A stretch of DNA of 64,000 nucleotides, taken from positions 1-64,000 of the forward strand of contig JACQZY010000006.1 in the NCBI GenBank assembly GCA_016213645.1, read 5' to 3'. The position numbers and the translations under genes are program-made. This stretch comes from Actinomycetota bacterium. GTDB taxonomy: Bacteria; Actinomycetota; Thermoleophilia; Solirubrobacterales; JACPNS01. Positions 19,628 through 30,689 of the stretch are shown here, in pieces; the first letter of the stretch is position 1; the number at the start of each line of letters is the position of its first letter. The notes under the pieces were generated by a model that worked only from the letters and a program-made list of their open reading frames with translations, searched no databases and was not told the origin of the DNA.

Positions 19628-21019
19628 TCAGAGGTCGCGTTTGCTCGTCACCACGCGAAATATCGTCTCCAACGGCGCCGACGGCGTGCGGGCGACGTCA
19701 TAGGCGGTCGCCCGCATCGTCATGCCGGTGGCCGGAAGCAGCCGTCCAGAGACGGTCGCCGAGAACTTGACGCGGTTGCGGCCGGCATCAAGCCGCTTGA
19801 CGAACGTGACCATCTGCTTTCCGCGCACGGTTCCGCGGTAGATGTTGAAGATCACGCGCGCGGGCTTGTTCAGCGAGATCAAGATCAAAGTCTTGCCGCG
19901 CTTGCATTTTGCCGTCACCCGCTGGCAGAAACGATTCGATGAAAAGCGCAGACTGCCGATCACGGGCGCATCCAGCTCTCCCGGCCCGGCGAAAACGGTC
20001 GTCGCCGGTAGGCCGATCAGTTCGTTGCCGGAAACATCGGTCACGCGGCCGGTGCCGGTGGAGGTCATATTGCCGGCCTCGCCCGTACTCCAAGGGAGAT
20101 TCGTGTCCAGGAACACCGAGTTGCCTGACGCCGTCGCGGCAGTGATCGGACGGTCGAGATTGCCCATTGACAGCTTGAATTCGACCGGCGCGACCGACGC
20201 CGGCGAGATCGCCTCGCTGAAATCGAGCCGCACGCGAGAGTTCCCGACCGCAACGGCCGCAGCGAGCGCCGGGGAGCTTACGTCAGCGGGCACCGTCACC
20301 GCCGTGGCGAAGTTGGAGGCGCCGGAGACGCCGCTCGCCATCGCGGTGAGCTTCTGGCCCGGCGTCGGCTCAGTGCCGAGCGTAAAACTGAACACCCCGG
20401 CCACGGCCGTGACGGTGGTCGCGTAGTCGTCGGCTTCTGCCGTACCGGTCGTGAGGCCGTCGGCGGCGAAGAAATCGACGGTTTCGCCCCCCGGCGACGA
20501 CCCGCTGATCGGCAGTGTGCCGTCGTACCGACGCGGACCAATGCTGAACGAAGGCGCCACGACCGACGACTTGACCGCCCTGTTGCAAACGGCGTAGATC
20601 GGCAGCTTGAGGACAGTGCTGCCGATCGCCCCGGGGTCGCTCAGATCAAGCGCGTAGGCGCTTCCGGCGCAGTACGTTGTCGCGTAACCAGACGTTCCGC
20701 TGACACTCGCGCCGCTCGACCCGGCGTTCAGACTGATCGTTTCGGTGACCGCGGGGAGCGGGCCGTCCAGCTTGACCGCAAGCGACGAGGCAAAATTGAC
20801 CACGTCGGCCCCGAGACTCGCGTTCGCGGCCACGACCGCCTCTCGAAGCGAGCAGTCCACATCGCAGGTGCCGTCGTTTGTGTCGGCCGTTTTGGAGACG
20901 GTATACGTGGCCGCACCGGCCGTTCCGGCAGCCGCGCAGGCCGCCGCCAACAGTGCGAAAGTCAGGGCGAACAGACGAGCGATTGTTGCTGAACGTTGAT
21001 TCAAAACAGGTGAGGTCAC
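19628..21019 (-). CDS. Secreted CSLREA-domain protein with SwmB/Ig-like segment
   Basis: Signal peptide then TYTVSKTADTNDGTCDVDCSLREAVVAANA; VRLDFSEAISPASV. Confidence 0.8.
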   Translation of the reverse strand: MTSPVLNQRSATIARLFALTFALLAAACAAAGTAGAATYTVSKTADTNDGTCDVDCSLREAVVAANASLGADVVNFASSLAVKLDGPLPAVTETISLNAGSSGASVSGTSGYATTYCAGSAYALDLSDPGAIGSTVLKLPIYAVCNRAVKSSVVAPSFSIGPRRYDGTLPISGSSPGGETVDFFAADGLTTGTAEADDYATTVTAVAGVFSFTLGTEPTPGQKLTAMASGVSGASNFATAVTVPADVSSPALAAAVAVGNSRVRLDFSEAISPASVAPVEFKLSMGNLDRPITAATASGNSVFLDTNLPWSTGEAGNMTSTGTGRVTDVSGNELIGLPATTVFAGPGELDAPVIGSLRFSSNRFCQRVTAKCKRGKTLILISLNKPARVIFNIYRGTVRGKQMVTFVKRLDAGRNRVKFSATVSGRLLPATGMTMRATAYDVARTPSAPLETIFRVVTSKRDL

Positions 21020-21169
21020 CCTATCGGTGATTCAGACTGAACAACCCGACTCGCAAGCGAAAATACCGGACCCGGGCGGACGTTGAGTCTGGATGGGCGA
21101 TTCTGAGGACGACGGTGCCGCCCGATCAACATTCGGCCCTTGCGCACCGTCCGGTGGCGCGACCGATCG

Positions 21170-22189
21170 TCAGTCCAGCGCGTCCGCCAGCGCCATGCCC
21201 CCGGCCAGCGCCTGCTCAAAAAACAAATTGTCTTCCGCGAGTTCACGGCCCATCGTCCTCGTTGGCAAGCCGCTGGCGGCATAGGCGGCGAGATCCGGTG
21301 CAAATTCCACGACCCGATGGCCGGCCAGTTCTTTCACGCGCGGTGCGCCGGGTCCAAGGCCCACTGTGACGTCCCGCAGCGCCAGCTTTAGCACCGAGCG
21401 CGTGTGATGCGAGATTCCACGGTGCCGTTCCCGCGGATCTCCGCTGGACGCGCGAGCCACCAGTACGGTCGCGCAACCAAGCGCCAGGGCCGTGTGCAGC
21501 GTGTCAAGCGCGGCCATTCCGCCGTGGCCGAGCGCGGTGGCCGAACCAATGATCCCCGGTCCGGGCCCGGCAATCGCGCAGTCCCATCCTCGTTCCGCGA
21601 GACCCGCGTGCAGCGCCCCGGCGGTGCTCATCGCCTCGGCTTCGCCGCCGTACGATGGAGCCGCCGTGATGTGGTCGCAGAGCATGCCACGCTCGCGCAG
21701 CTCGATCACGGTCCTTGAAAAAGCACCCGGCAACGCACCGCCGGAGGTCTGGACGAATCCGACCTTCAGGCCCGGCCTAGCCTGCGCGGCGGCCCAAATC
21801 GCGGGAGCCAACTGGCCATGAAGTTGAAATACCGCCACGGCCTTGCCAAGCGGTCGCGAGTATTCGGCCGGTTCCACCGGATCGACGCCGTGTTGGAGCG
21901 GCGAATAATTGAGTTTCATGACCTGCCGGTCCGTGTCCGCCTCGGCGCTTAGGCCACGCGTGAGATTCGCAACCACAACATCGCTGCCACCCGAGCCGAG
22001 CCCTAGGTCGACCGCCTCGACGTTGACGATCACCTCATCGCCCGCAAGGCAGCCTCCAACCATCCCGACGTCGGCATACGCCGCGCGCCGCGCGCCGTCA
22101 ACCTCGATCGCGAGATGCTCGACCCCGCGAACGCCGACAACTGCGCGCTCCACCTCCAACACCGTCGCGCGCCTTAGACACAACATCAC
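21170..22189 (-). CDS. DUF3866-like protein
   Basis: Glycine-rich conserved segments (LNYSPLQHGVD, GPGPGIIGSATALGHGGMAALD) as recalled for DUF3866 family. Confidence 0.7.
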   Translation of the reverse strand: MMLCLRRATVLEVERAVVGVRGVEHLAIEVDGARRAAYADVGMVGGCLAGDEVIVNVEAVDLGLGSGGSDVVVANLTRGLSAEADTDRQVMKLNYSPLQHGVDPVEPAEYSRPLGKAVAVFQLHGQLAPAIWAAAQARPGLKVGFVQTSGGALPGAFSRTVIELRERGMLCDHITAAPSYGGEAEAMSTAGALHAGLAERGWDCAIAGPGPGIIGSATALGHGGMAALDTLHTALALGCATVLVARASSGDPRERHRGISHHTRSVLKLALRDVTVGLGPGAPRVKELAGHRVVEFAPDLAAYAASGLPTRTMGRELAEDNLFFEQALAGGMALADALD

Positions 22190-22209
22190 GCAACCGGCGG
22201 GCGCGGCCG

Positions 22210-23928
<1,719 letters not shown>

Positions 23929-23966
23929 TTATCAAGCATCCGATCCGTATTGGGGCTACCTCGTGG

Positions 23967-24827
23967 TCATTTCGGCCTGCGGCCTAGCGAATCGATCAAC
24001 CGTAACACGGGGTTCCGATCGATTAATTCTGAGATCGAGCGGAATTCCCCATATAGCGTGATCAAAATCACCACGGCGAGGGCGACGGCCTGTCCCATCG
24101 TGTCCAGCGTGAACACCATCCACATACCCGCGACCGCGCCGAGCGCATTGGAGCCGGTGTCTCCCATCATGCCACTTTCACCGAGGTCGTAGTACGCCAG
24201 CACCGGCAATGAGCCGATGAACGCCCCCATTGTCCACAGCGGTTCAAGCGTCATCGCACCGATCGACAGCCCGGCGGCAAGCAGCGTGAAGACTTTGAGC
24301 GCCCGTCCGGGACGCAAATCAAGCAGATTGAAAAGATTCGTGGTGACCACCACCAGCGCGATCGCGAGCAGATACTCGCCGTCGCCAGGCACTACGAGGC
24401 CGACGACAAAAGCCGCCAGTCCCAGCGCGCCGAACGCTTTGACGGCGCCGGTGGAGAATCCGCCACCGAGCAAGGCACGCGCGTGGCCGCGCACTCCGCG
24501 AGGGTCCTTGCGCCCAAGTCCCTGCTCGATCGCCGGCGTACCGATCAGGTCGTCGATCACGCCCAGCAGCGAAACACCGGTTACGTACAGCATCGCCCCC
24601 GCCAGGCCCGCGCCGCCGAGTATGCGCTCGTCGGCCAGGCGATCAAGCGGCGCGGACAGGCCCAGCGCGAGAAACGCCGCGAGCGGAATCAATATGCCGG
24701 ACGGGACCGGAATATCTCGCGCCGCGTAGTTTGAACGCACGAATCCGGCTTCGCGCAGGCCGCGCAGCAGCACCGGAGCGATCACCAGCGCAAACGCAAA
24801 TGCAAGTACAAGTGGTATCGCCCGCAC
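23967..24827 (-). CDS. Membrane glycosyltransferase-4-like (MraY/WecA-like) protein
   Basis: Multiple TM helices, NLFNLLDLRPGRALK and GDTGSNALGA motifs; start taken as GTG 24827 because the longer ORF overlaps the next gene. Confidence 0.7.
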   Translation of the reverse strand: MRAIPLVLAFAFALVIAPVLLRGLREAGFVRSNYAARDIPVPSGILIPLAAFLALGLSAPLDRLADERILGGAGLAGAMLYVTGVSLLGVIDDLIGTPAIEQGLGRKDPRGVRGHARALLGGGFSTGAVKAFGALGLAAFVVGLVVPGDGEYLLAIALVVVTTNLFNLLDLRPGRALKVFTLLAAGLSIGAMTLEPLWTMGAFIGSLPVLAYYDLGESGMMGDTGSNALGAVAGMWMVFTLDTMGQAVALAVVILITLYGEFRSISELIDRNPVLRLIDSLGRRPK

Positions 24828-24847
24828 GGCCGGCAAACTAGCGCAGG

Positions 24848-25708
24848 TTACGGCGCGACCGGCGGAATCACCGCGTCGGCGGACTTCTTGAAGCCGTAGT
24901 CGCCCTTGGCCCCTGCAAGCACGAGCACAAACGCATAGTGGCCGGCGTACTGCTCGATGTTGTCTACCGAAGAAAGACCCAGCGACCCGTACCACTTGAT
25001 GTTTGATGGCGCCGTTTCGCCTGTCTCCAAACCGACGACGCGTTGGGCGCCACGCGAGAGACCTTCAACGATGCCGCGCTCAAAAGCGTCGAGCCGCCTG
25101 CCGTCGTCTGTCCTGATCGCATCGGGTTCATTGCGCGCGAAGGCGAAAAGCCTGGCCGCGCGCAGGTCACCACTGAGTTTGCTGAAGGCGAACCGGCGAA
25201 GCTGTAGGCGGTTTTTTCCGCGTGCGATCCGCTTGCCGACCGCAACGCCCAGCCGTTCGGCCTGTTCTGTGGTCGGCGTGGCGCCCGGCGCTGCCAGACC
25301 CGGCGCACCTAGAGCCGCCGCCAGCTCGCCGTAACGCGGTTTGCCTGCAAGTTCCGCGGCAAACGCGATGCTCCCTCCGGCCGGTTCCACCGCGCCGGCG
25401 AGGGGCTTGATCACGTCGTGGGTGGCACCCGCAGAGCCGATCAGCGCGACGCGCCGGCCAGGCAACCGCCCGGCCACCATCTGCGGATACGCGGCCTGCG
25501 CGAACTCGTTCTGATTCTTCAGCTCGCGCGTGAGCGCGGCGTTTTCGCGGCGCGCGTCTTCTACGTCACGCTTCAGAGAACGCTCAAGACCGCCGCGCAC
25601 GTTTGAAAGCAACTCCGTGTCGCCGATCGTCACGCCCAGCAACAAGCCAAGCGCAAGCGCCACGAACACCGCCGCCAGGGACATCGCGTGATATCGAAAG
25701 TCGATCAC
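24848..25708 (-). CDS. MctB/SteB-like copper transporter family protein
   Basis: MIDFRYHAMSLAAVFVALALGLLLGVTIGD N-terminus; syntenic with SteA-like gene. Confidence 0.82.
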   Translation of the reverse strand: MIDFRYHAMSLAAVFVALALGLLLGVTIGDTELLSNVRGGLERSLKRDVEDARRENAALTRELKNQNEFAQAAYPQMVAGRLPGRRVALIGSAGATHDVIKPLAGAVEPAGGSIAFAAELAGKPRYGELAAALGAPGLAAPGATPTTEQAERLGVAVGKRIARGKNRLQLRRFAFSKLSGDLRAARLFAFARNEPDAIRTDDGRRLDAFERGIVEGLSRGAQRVVGLETGETAPSNIKWYGSLGLSSVDNIEQYAGHYAFVLVLAGAKGDYGFKKSADAVIPPVAP

Positions 25709-25741
25709 GGCGAGATATCGAATCAGATCGGCAAGCCCAAC

Positions 25742-26917
25742 TCAGCCGATGCCGAAAATCACTTTCAGTTTGAGCCAGAGCAGATCGACGAGATTGTTGA
25801 GCGCCGGCGACGAGAAGATCACGGCGCCCAGCGCGAATACGCCGGCGGCGAGCACGCCGGAAAGAGCACGGTTGGACGGCCTTGGCCGGTACAGCCTGCT
25901 GACGCCCTTCGCGTCGATAAGGATCTCTCCGATCCGTACGCGTGTGAGAAACGTTGACGCCATGCCTTTCCGGTTCTTGTCGAGAAATTCCACGAGGTTG
26001 AAGTGCGATCCGACGGTGACGATCAGCGAGGCGCCCTCTTCCGCCGCCATCAGCATCGCGATGTCCTCGCTGGTTCCCGGGGCGGCGACGATCTTGTGCG
26101 CGAGGCCGAGTTTCTGTAGCCGCTCGCGTCCCGGCGCACGTCCATCTGTGTAGGCGTGAACAATCAGCTCGGCCCCGCACGCAAGCACGCCGTCGTGCGC
26201 GCTGTCCATGTCGCCAACGATCATGTCGGGCTGGTGACCTTCTTGGACCAGTGCGTCGGCGCCGCCGTCCACACCGATCAGCAACGGTCGTTCGTCTCGG
26301 ATAAAGGTGCGCAGCGCACGCAGGTCGCGCTGGTGATCCACACCGCGTACCACCACCAGCACGTGCCGGTCGCGAAACACGGTGTCCAATTCAGGCAGGT
26401 CCAGCCTGCCCGAGAGCAGCTCACTCTCCTGCCGGATGTGGTGCATCGTGTTTTCCGCGAAGCGCTCAAGCGCAAGCCCAACCTGTCGCTTGGCCTGCTC
26501 GTATTTCGCCGCCACGACCTCCCGTGACTGCACCTCGCCGCGCGCGACGACTTCGCCGTCCTTAAGCACTTCCCCGTCACGAACGACAATCTCGTCACCG
26601 TCGTGCAGCAGGTCGAACAGCGGTTCGCCGATCACGTCCACCAAATGCACACCCGCGTCGGCGATCAGGTTCGGCCCGACGTTCGGATACTCGCCGGAGG
26701 AGGACTGGGCCACGTTGATAACGCAACTGACGCCCTTCCGCACCAATTCCTCGCCGGACACCCGGTCGATGTCCTTGTGGTCGATCAGCGCGATCTCGCC
26801 GGGTTGCAACGACTTGGTCAGGATCTTCGTACGCTTGCCCGGACGGACGATGCCGCCGATCTCGGCAGCCTTCGAACGTCGGCTCGTGGCAAGGTTTTCG
26901 CTTGTCGTGCGCGCCAT
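25742..26917 (-). CDS. steA: SteA-like (putative cytokinetic ring) protein
   Basis: Thiamin pyrophosphokinase-like LLIGVDGGADALVQEGHQPDMIVGDMDS plus C-terminal TM; between recN and mctB-like gene. Confidence 0.85.
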   Translation of the reverse strand: MARTTSENLATSRRSKAAEIGGIVRPGKRTKILTKSLQPGEIALIDHKDIDRVSGEELVRKGVSCVINVAQSSSGEYPNVGPNLIADAGVHLVDVIGEPLFDLLHDGDEIVVRDGEVLKDGEVVARGEVQSREVVAAKYEQAKRQVGLALERFAENTMHHIRQESELLSGRLDLPELDTVFRDRHVLVVVRGVDHQRDLRALRTFIRDERPLLIGVDGGADALVQEGHQPDMIVGDMDSAHDGVLACGAELIVHAYTDGRAPGRERLQKLGLAHKIVAAPGTSEDIAMLMAAEEGASLIVTVGSHFNLVEFLDKNRKGMASTFLTRVRIGEILIDAKGVSRLYRPRPSNRALSGVLAAGVFALGAVIFSSPALNNLVDLLWLKLKVIFGIG

Positions 26918-26982
26918 GCATGGACATTAGAACACCCCTGCAAAGCGCGTATTAAGAGCCCCTTTTTGTAATGCGGCGAAAG

Positions 26983-28677
26983 CTAAACCGCAGCCAACAG
27001 CTCTCGCGCGTGCCGCCGCGCGCCAGCATCTTCTCCGGCAGCGCCGAGCATGCGGCAAAGCTCATTCACCACCTCCTCCGCATCGAGCCTGCGTACTTCG
27101 GCGCGCGATTCACCATCCCGAGCGCACTTCTCGATCTGAAAATGTCTGGACGCCGCCGACGCGACCTGCGGCAGGTGAGTAATGCAGATCACCTGGCGAT
27201 CCGCGCCGAGCGCGCGCAACCGCTCACCGACTGCACGGGCGGTATGACCGCCGATTCCGGCATCGATCTCGTCGAACACGAAGGTGCGGTCGTCGCGCCC
27301 GCCAGAAGCCGTAAGCAACGCAAGCATCACGCGCGAGAGCTCGCCGCCTGAAGCCGTTTCGCGCAACGGAGCCGGAGCGATTCCAGGATTCGGCGCGATC
27401 ATGAACTCGACGGCGTCTGCGCCGCCCGGACCGACCTCGTCGAAATCGGTCTCGATCGAGATCTCGAACGTCACCTCGGCAAGCGCGAGTTCCTTCAGAC
27501 GCTCTCGCACCGCCGCGGCGAGTTTCGGTGCGGCTTTGCGGCGTGCCGCGGAGACTGTCTTCGAGAGCGACCGCTGGCGCTCATCCACCGCCACCAACGC
27601 TCCAGAGACACCGTCGATGCGTTCGCGCGAGCCCGAGAGCCTCGCGCGGTCTTCGCGGCATCGCTCCGCATGCTCGACCACCAGCGCGAGCTCGCCTCCG
27701 TGCTTCCTGATCAGCCGCTCGTAGATATCGAGGCGTTCCTCAACGTGGGCCAGCCGCTCCGGATCGTCCGCCAAGCCTTCGCCGTAGGCGCGCAGGTCCG
27801 CGGCGGCGTCCTGGAGGTCGATCGCCAGCGCGCCGATCCGTTGCGCGAGCCCGGCGAGCGCCGCGTCATCGTCGCCCGCGTCGGCTAGCCGCGCGGCCGC
27901 GGCGGCCGCGAGCGCCGAGGCTCCGCCGGCGTCGTCGTCGTCGCTGAGCGCCGCCAGCGCCCCCTCGCCGGCGGCACGCAACGAATCGACCGACCGCAGC
28001 TTGTCACGCTCGGCACGCAGCGACACGTACTCGGCCGCTTCGGGCTGAACTTCGTCGATCTCGGCGAGTTCGAACTCGATCAGGCCGAGCTCGCGCTCAC
28101 GGCGGCCGTCCACCAGCTCCAGCTCCGCCAGCTCGCGTCGCAGCTCGCGCACGTCGCCGTGCAACTTGCACAGCTCGGTGACACGATCACGGTGGGCGCC
28201 GCCGCAGAAACCGTCAAGCGTCGCCAATTGAGATCCTGTCAACGTCAATTTGCGGTGCTCGTGCTGACCGAAAAACGATACGAGCGCGCCACCGAGCAGT
28301 CGTAGATCGGCGGCGGTGGCGAATCTGCCCTCGATGTAGGCCCGAGTGCGGCCTTCCGTCGAGACTCGCCTGGCCAGCGCGACCTCGGTGGCAGATGAAT
28401 CCGGCATGCGCTCGGCGATATCCGCAAACTCCGGCCGCGAAAGCAGGCCGGGCGGGATTTCGAATACGCCTTCGACATACGCCTCTTGCGCGCCGGGCCG
28501 CACGATGCCCTTGCGGGACTTGCCGCCCAACAGCAGATCGACGGCGTGCGCGAGTACGGTCTTGCCCGCTCCGGTCTCGCCGGTGATGGCATTGAAGCCG
28601 GGGTCCAGCGACAGCTCGGCGCGCTCGATCAGCAGAAGGTTTTCGATCCGGAGTTCAACCAGCACTTCAATATTCAT
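26983..28677 (-). CDS. recN: DNA repair protein RecN
   Basis: Walker A ITGETGAGKTVL; GGELSRVMLAL; FDEIDAGIGG. Confidence 0.96.
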   Translation of the reverse strand: MNIEVLVELRIENLLLIERAELSLDPGFNAITGETGAGKTVLAHAVDLLLGGKSRKGIVRPGAQEAYVEGVFEIPPGLLSRPEFADIAERMPDSSATEVALARRVSTEGRTRAYIEGRFATAADLRLLGGALVSFFGQHEHRKLTLTGSQLATLDGFCGGAHRDRVTELCKLHGDVRELRRELAELELVDGRRERELGLIEFELAEIDEVQPEAAEYVSLRAERDKLRSVDSLRAAGEGALAALSDDDDAGGASALAAAAAARLADAGDDDAALAGLAQRIGALAIDLQDAAADLRAYGEGLADDPERLAHVEERLDIYERLIRKHGGELALVVEHAERCREDRARLSGSRERIDGVSGALVAVDERQRSLSKTVSAARRKAAPKLAAAVRERLKELALAEVTFEISIETDFDEVGPGGADAVEFMIAPNPGIAPAPLRETASGGELSRVMLALLTASGGRDDRTFVFDEIDAGIGGHTARAVGERLRALGADRQVICITHLPQVASAASRHFQIEKCARDGESRAEVRRLDAEEVVNELCRMLGAAGEDAGARRHARELLAAV

Positions 28678-28725
28678 ACCGACGCCGCCGGACGAACAAA
28701 TGTTCGCCTCACGACGCGCGAGCGG

Positions 28726-29577
28726 TCAGGACGCCAGCTTGCCGAACTTGTCCCTGAATCGCTGATAGAAGCTGCTGCCCGGTAACTGCGCCAGAGCCAC
28801 AAGGTCGTTTTCGAACGTCAGGTCCGCCGTTGCGCCCACCGGCAGCGTGCCCACGATCAAACCATCGATCATTATCTCCAACTCGTCGATCCGCCCGGCA
28901 TTGGTGACGGCCAGTGGATCGCCCGGCGCGGCCACCATCGCCCGCGCCGTCAAAGTGTGCGGCGCGATAAAGCTGACGACGTATCCGGCCACGCCCCAGG
29001 CGAGGATCGGCCCGCTGTTGGCGAGGTTGTAGCCGGTAGATCCCGCCGGAGTGGCAGCGACCACGCCGTCACAGCGCACGCGGCCGACCGGTTCTCCGGC
29101 CAGCGCGTACGCGATCTCTGCGACACGCGCGTCGCGCGGACGGTCGAAGGCCACGTCGTTGACGGCGAGAAAGTCGAGATCGGCATAACGCATCCGCAGC
29201 GCCGGCAGCCGAAGCACGTCGTAGTCGCCGGTCAGCGCACGCCGGATACCGTCGTCGAGTTCGTCGGGCTCAACCGTGGTCAAGAAGCCGATCGTGCCGA
29301 AGTTGAACCCAAACGTCGGAACGCCCGTCCCCGCGAACGTCCTCAACGAGCGCAAAATCGAGCCGTCTCCACCCAGCACGATCGAGACGTCGATCCGTTC
29401 GTTCCCGAAATCCGCGACCGGCGTGATGCGCTCGCCGACCGGAAGATGCTCGCGCGTCGTGTCCATTTCGTCAAACAGCAGCTCACAGTCGTGCTCGGCC
29501 GCCAGCTCGCGCAACCGCGCAATCGCCGGGATTGCGTGTTCATGCGGAAAGTGGTGTGTGATCACGGCGGCGCGCAT
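28726..29577 (-). CDS. nadK: NAD kinase
   Basis: LGGDGSILRSLR; NFGTIGFLT; PAGSTGYNLANSGPI. Confidence 0.95.
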   Translation of the reverse strand: MRAAVITHHFPHEHAIPAIARLRELAAEHDCELLFDEMDTTREHLPVGERITPVADFGNERIDVSIVLGGDGSILRSLRTFAGTGVPTFGFNFGTIGFLTTVEPDELDDGIRRALTGDYDVLRLPALRMRYADLDFLAVNDVAFDRPRDARVAEIAYALAGEPVGRVRCDGVVAATPAGSTGYNLANSGPILAWGVAGYVVSFIAPHTLTARAMVAAPGDPLAVTNAGRIDELEIMIDGLIVGTLPVGATADLTFENDLVALAQLPGSSFYQRFRDKFGKLAS

Positions 29578-29580
29578 TCG

Positions 29581-30390
29581 TCAGCTTTCGTCGGTGCCTG
29601 CTTCGACTCTTCCGGCGAGCGCCTGAAGATCCTGCACGTCACCGTCGCGACCCGCCTCGGCGAGCCAAAGAAAACTTTCGCGATTACCGGCCGGACCCGG
29701 CAACCCGGACGACGTCGCGTCGAGCACGGAAAGGCCCAGTGCTCGTGCCGCCCCGGCGGCCTGCGCGATCGCGTCCACGCGCGCTGCGCGTTCACGCACC
29801 ACCCCACCTTTGCCGACGCGCTCTCGCCCCACCTCGAACTGTGGCTTCACGAGCGCGAGCATGTCGAACCGTTCGGCTGCGCAGGCAACGATCGCGGGAA
29901 GCACCTTCGCGAGCGAGATGAAAGAAAGATCGACGACGATCAGATCAGGCCGATACGGAAGTTCTTCCGGCGACAGTTCACGCACGTTGCGGCGTTCGAT
30001 CACGGTCACACGCGGGTGCTCGCGCAGCGACCAGTGCAGTTCGCCGTAGGCCACGTCCACCGCGACCACGTGCTCCGCCTCGCGTTGCAGAAGACAATCC
30101 GTAAACCCCCCGGTTGAAGCGCCCGCGTCAAGCGCCTTGTGGCCGGCGATCTCCAGCTCCGCAAAGGCGTTCAGCGCATTTTCAAGCTTGATGCCACCGC
30201 GCGAGACGTACCGATCCCTACGCGCCAGGCGAAACACCGCGTCACCGGCGACCATCTGCCCGGGTTTGTCGATTCTGCGGCCGCCGCGTTCGAGCATCAC
30301 GTCGCCGGCCAGCACCGCGGCGGCGGCCTTCGCGCGAGACTCGAAGTGGCCGCGCTCCACGAGCAGGAGATCAACTCGTTGCTTGGACAT
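29581..30390 (-). CDS. tlyA: TlyA family RNA methyltransferase
   Basis: S4 domain SKQRVDLLLVERGHFESRAKAAAAVLAG; DAGASTGGFTDCLL. Confidence 0.93.
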   Translation of the reverse strand: MSKQRVDLLLVERGHFESRAKAAAAVLAGDVMLERGGRRIDKPGQMVAGDAVFRLARRDRYVSRGGIKLENALNAFAELEIAGHKALDAGASTGGFTDCLLQREAEHVVAVDVAYGELHWSLREHPRVTVIERRNVRELSPEELPYRPDLIVVDLSFISLAKVLPAIVACAAERFDMLALVKPQFEVGRERVGKGGVVRERAARVDAIAQAAGAARALGLSVLDATSSGLPGPAGNRESFLWLAEAGRDGDVQDLQALAGRVEAGTDES

Positions 30391-30434
30391 GCTCGCGATC
30401 TTAGGCCGACTTTCACCGCTCGCGGACGGCCGGA

Positions 30435-30481
30435 CGAAAAAGCCCTCAAGAAAGAGGAAGACCCGGCGTTTGGCCGGGTCT
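30435..30481 (-). terminator. Terminator-like hairpins in the dxs-tlyA gap (minus orientation)
   Basis: Minus strand: AGACCCGGC-loop-GCCGGGTCT, then CCTC..GAGG, then T5. Confidence 0.65.
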
Positions 30482-30502
30482 AGCTCTGGGGAGGATACTG
30501 CT

Positions 30503-30592
30503 ATGTCTCTGCGGGGATCTCTACAAGGGGGGGGGAGTCGAGATTCCGCGGGATGCCGGTTCCTAAAAGCTGGAGACGACTTCCGTATCTGA
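30503..30592 (+). CDS. Candidate 29-aa sORF MSLRGSLQGGGSRDSAGCRFLKAGDDFRI
   Basis: GGGGAGGA 7 nt before ATG; contains a G9 run and an internal inverted repeat; not proven coding. Confidence 0.3.
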   Translation: MSLRGSLQGGGSRDSAGCRFLKAGDDFRI

Positions 30593-30641
30593 TGTAAATG
30601 TAGGCGCGTTTGTGTGACGCGTGTGTGATTTGGCGCACATT

Positions 30642-30674
30642 GGTCAAAATGCGCTTAAGAATGCGCTTTTGACC
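30642..30674. terminator. Bidirectional terminator candidate downstream of dxs
   Basis: GGTCAAAA-T-GCGC / GCGC-TTTTGACC stem with 8-nt loop and one bulge. Confidence 0.65.
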
Positions 30675-30689
30675 GGTCTCGAATCGCCG

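Noticed and set aside
19130-19942. 270-aa + strand ORF
   Set aside because: Antisense to xerD and the CSLREA gene.
21019-21030. ACCGATAG-like element near the CSLREA gene start
   Set aside because: Overlaps the predicted start codon and lacks a -35 element at 16 nt.
28957-30117. 386-aa + strand ORF
   Set aside because: Shadow ORF antisense to nadK and tlyA, Arg/His-rich, no recognisable domain; expected in high-GC DNA.
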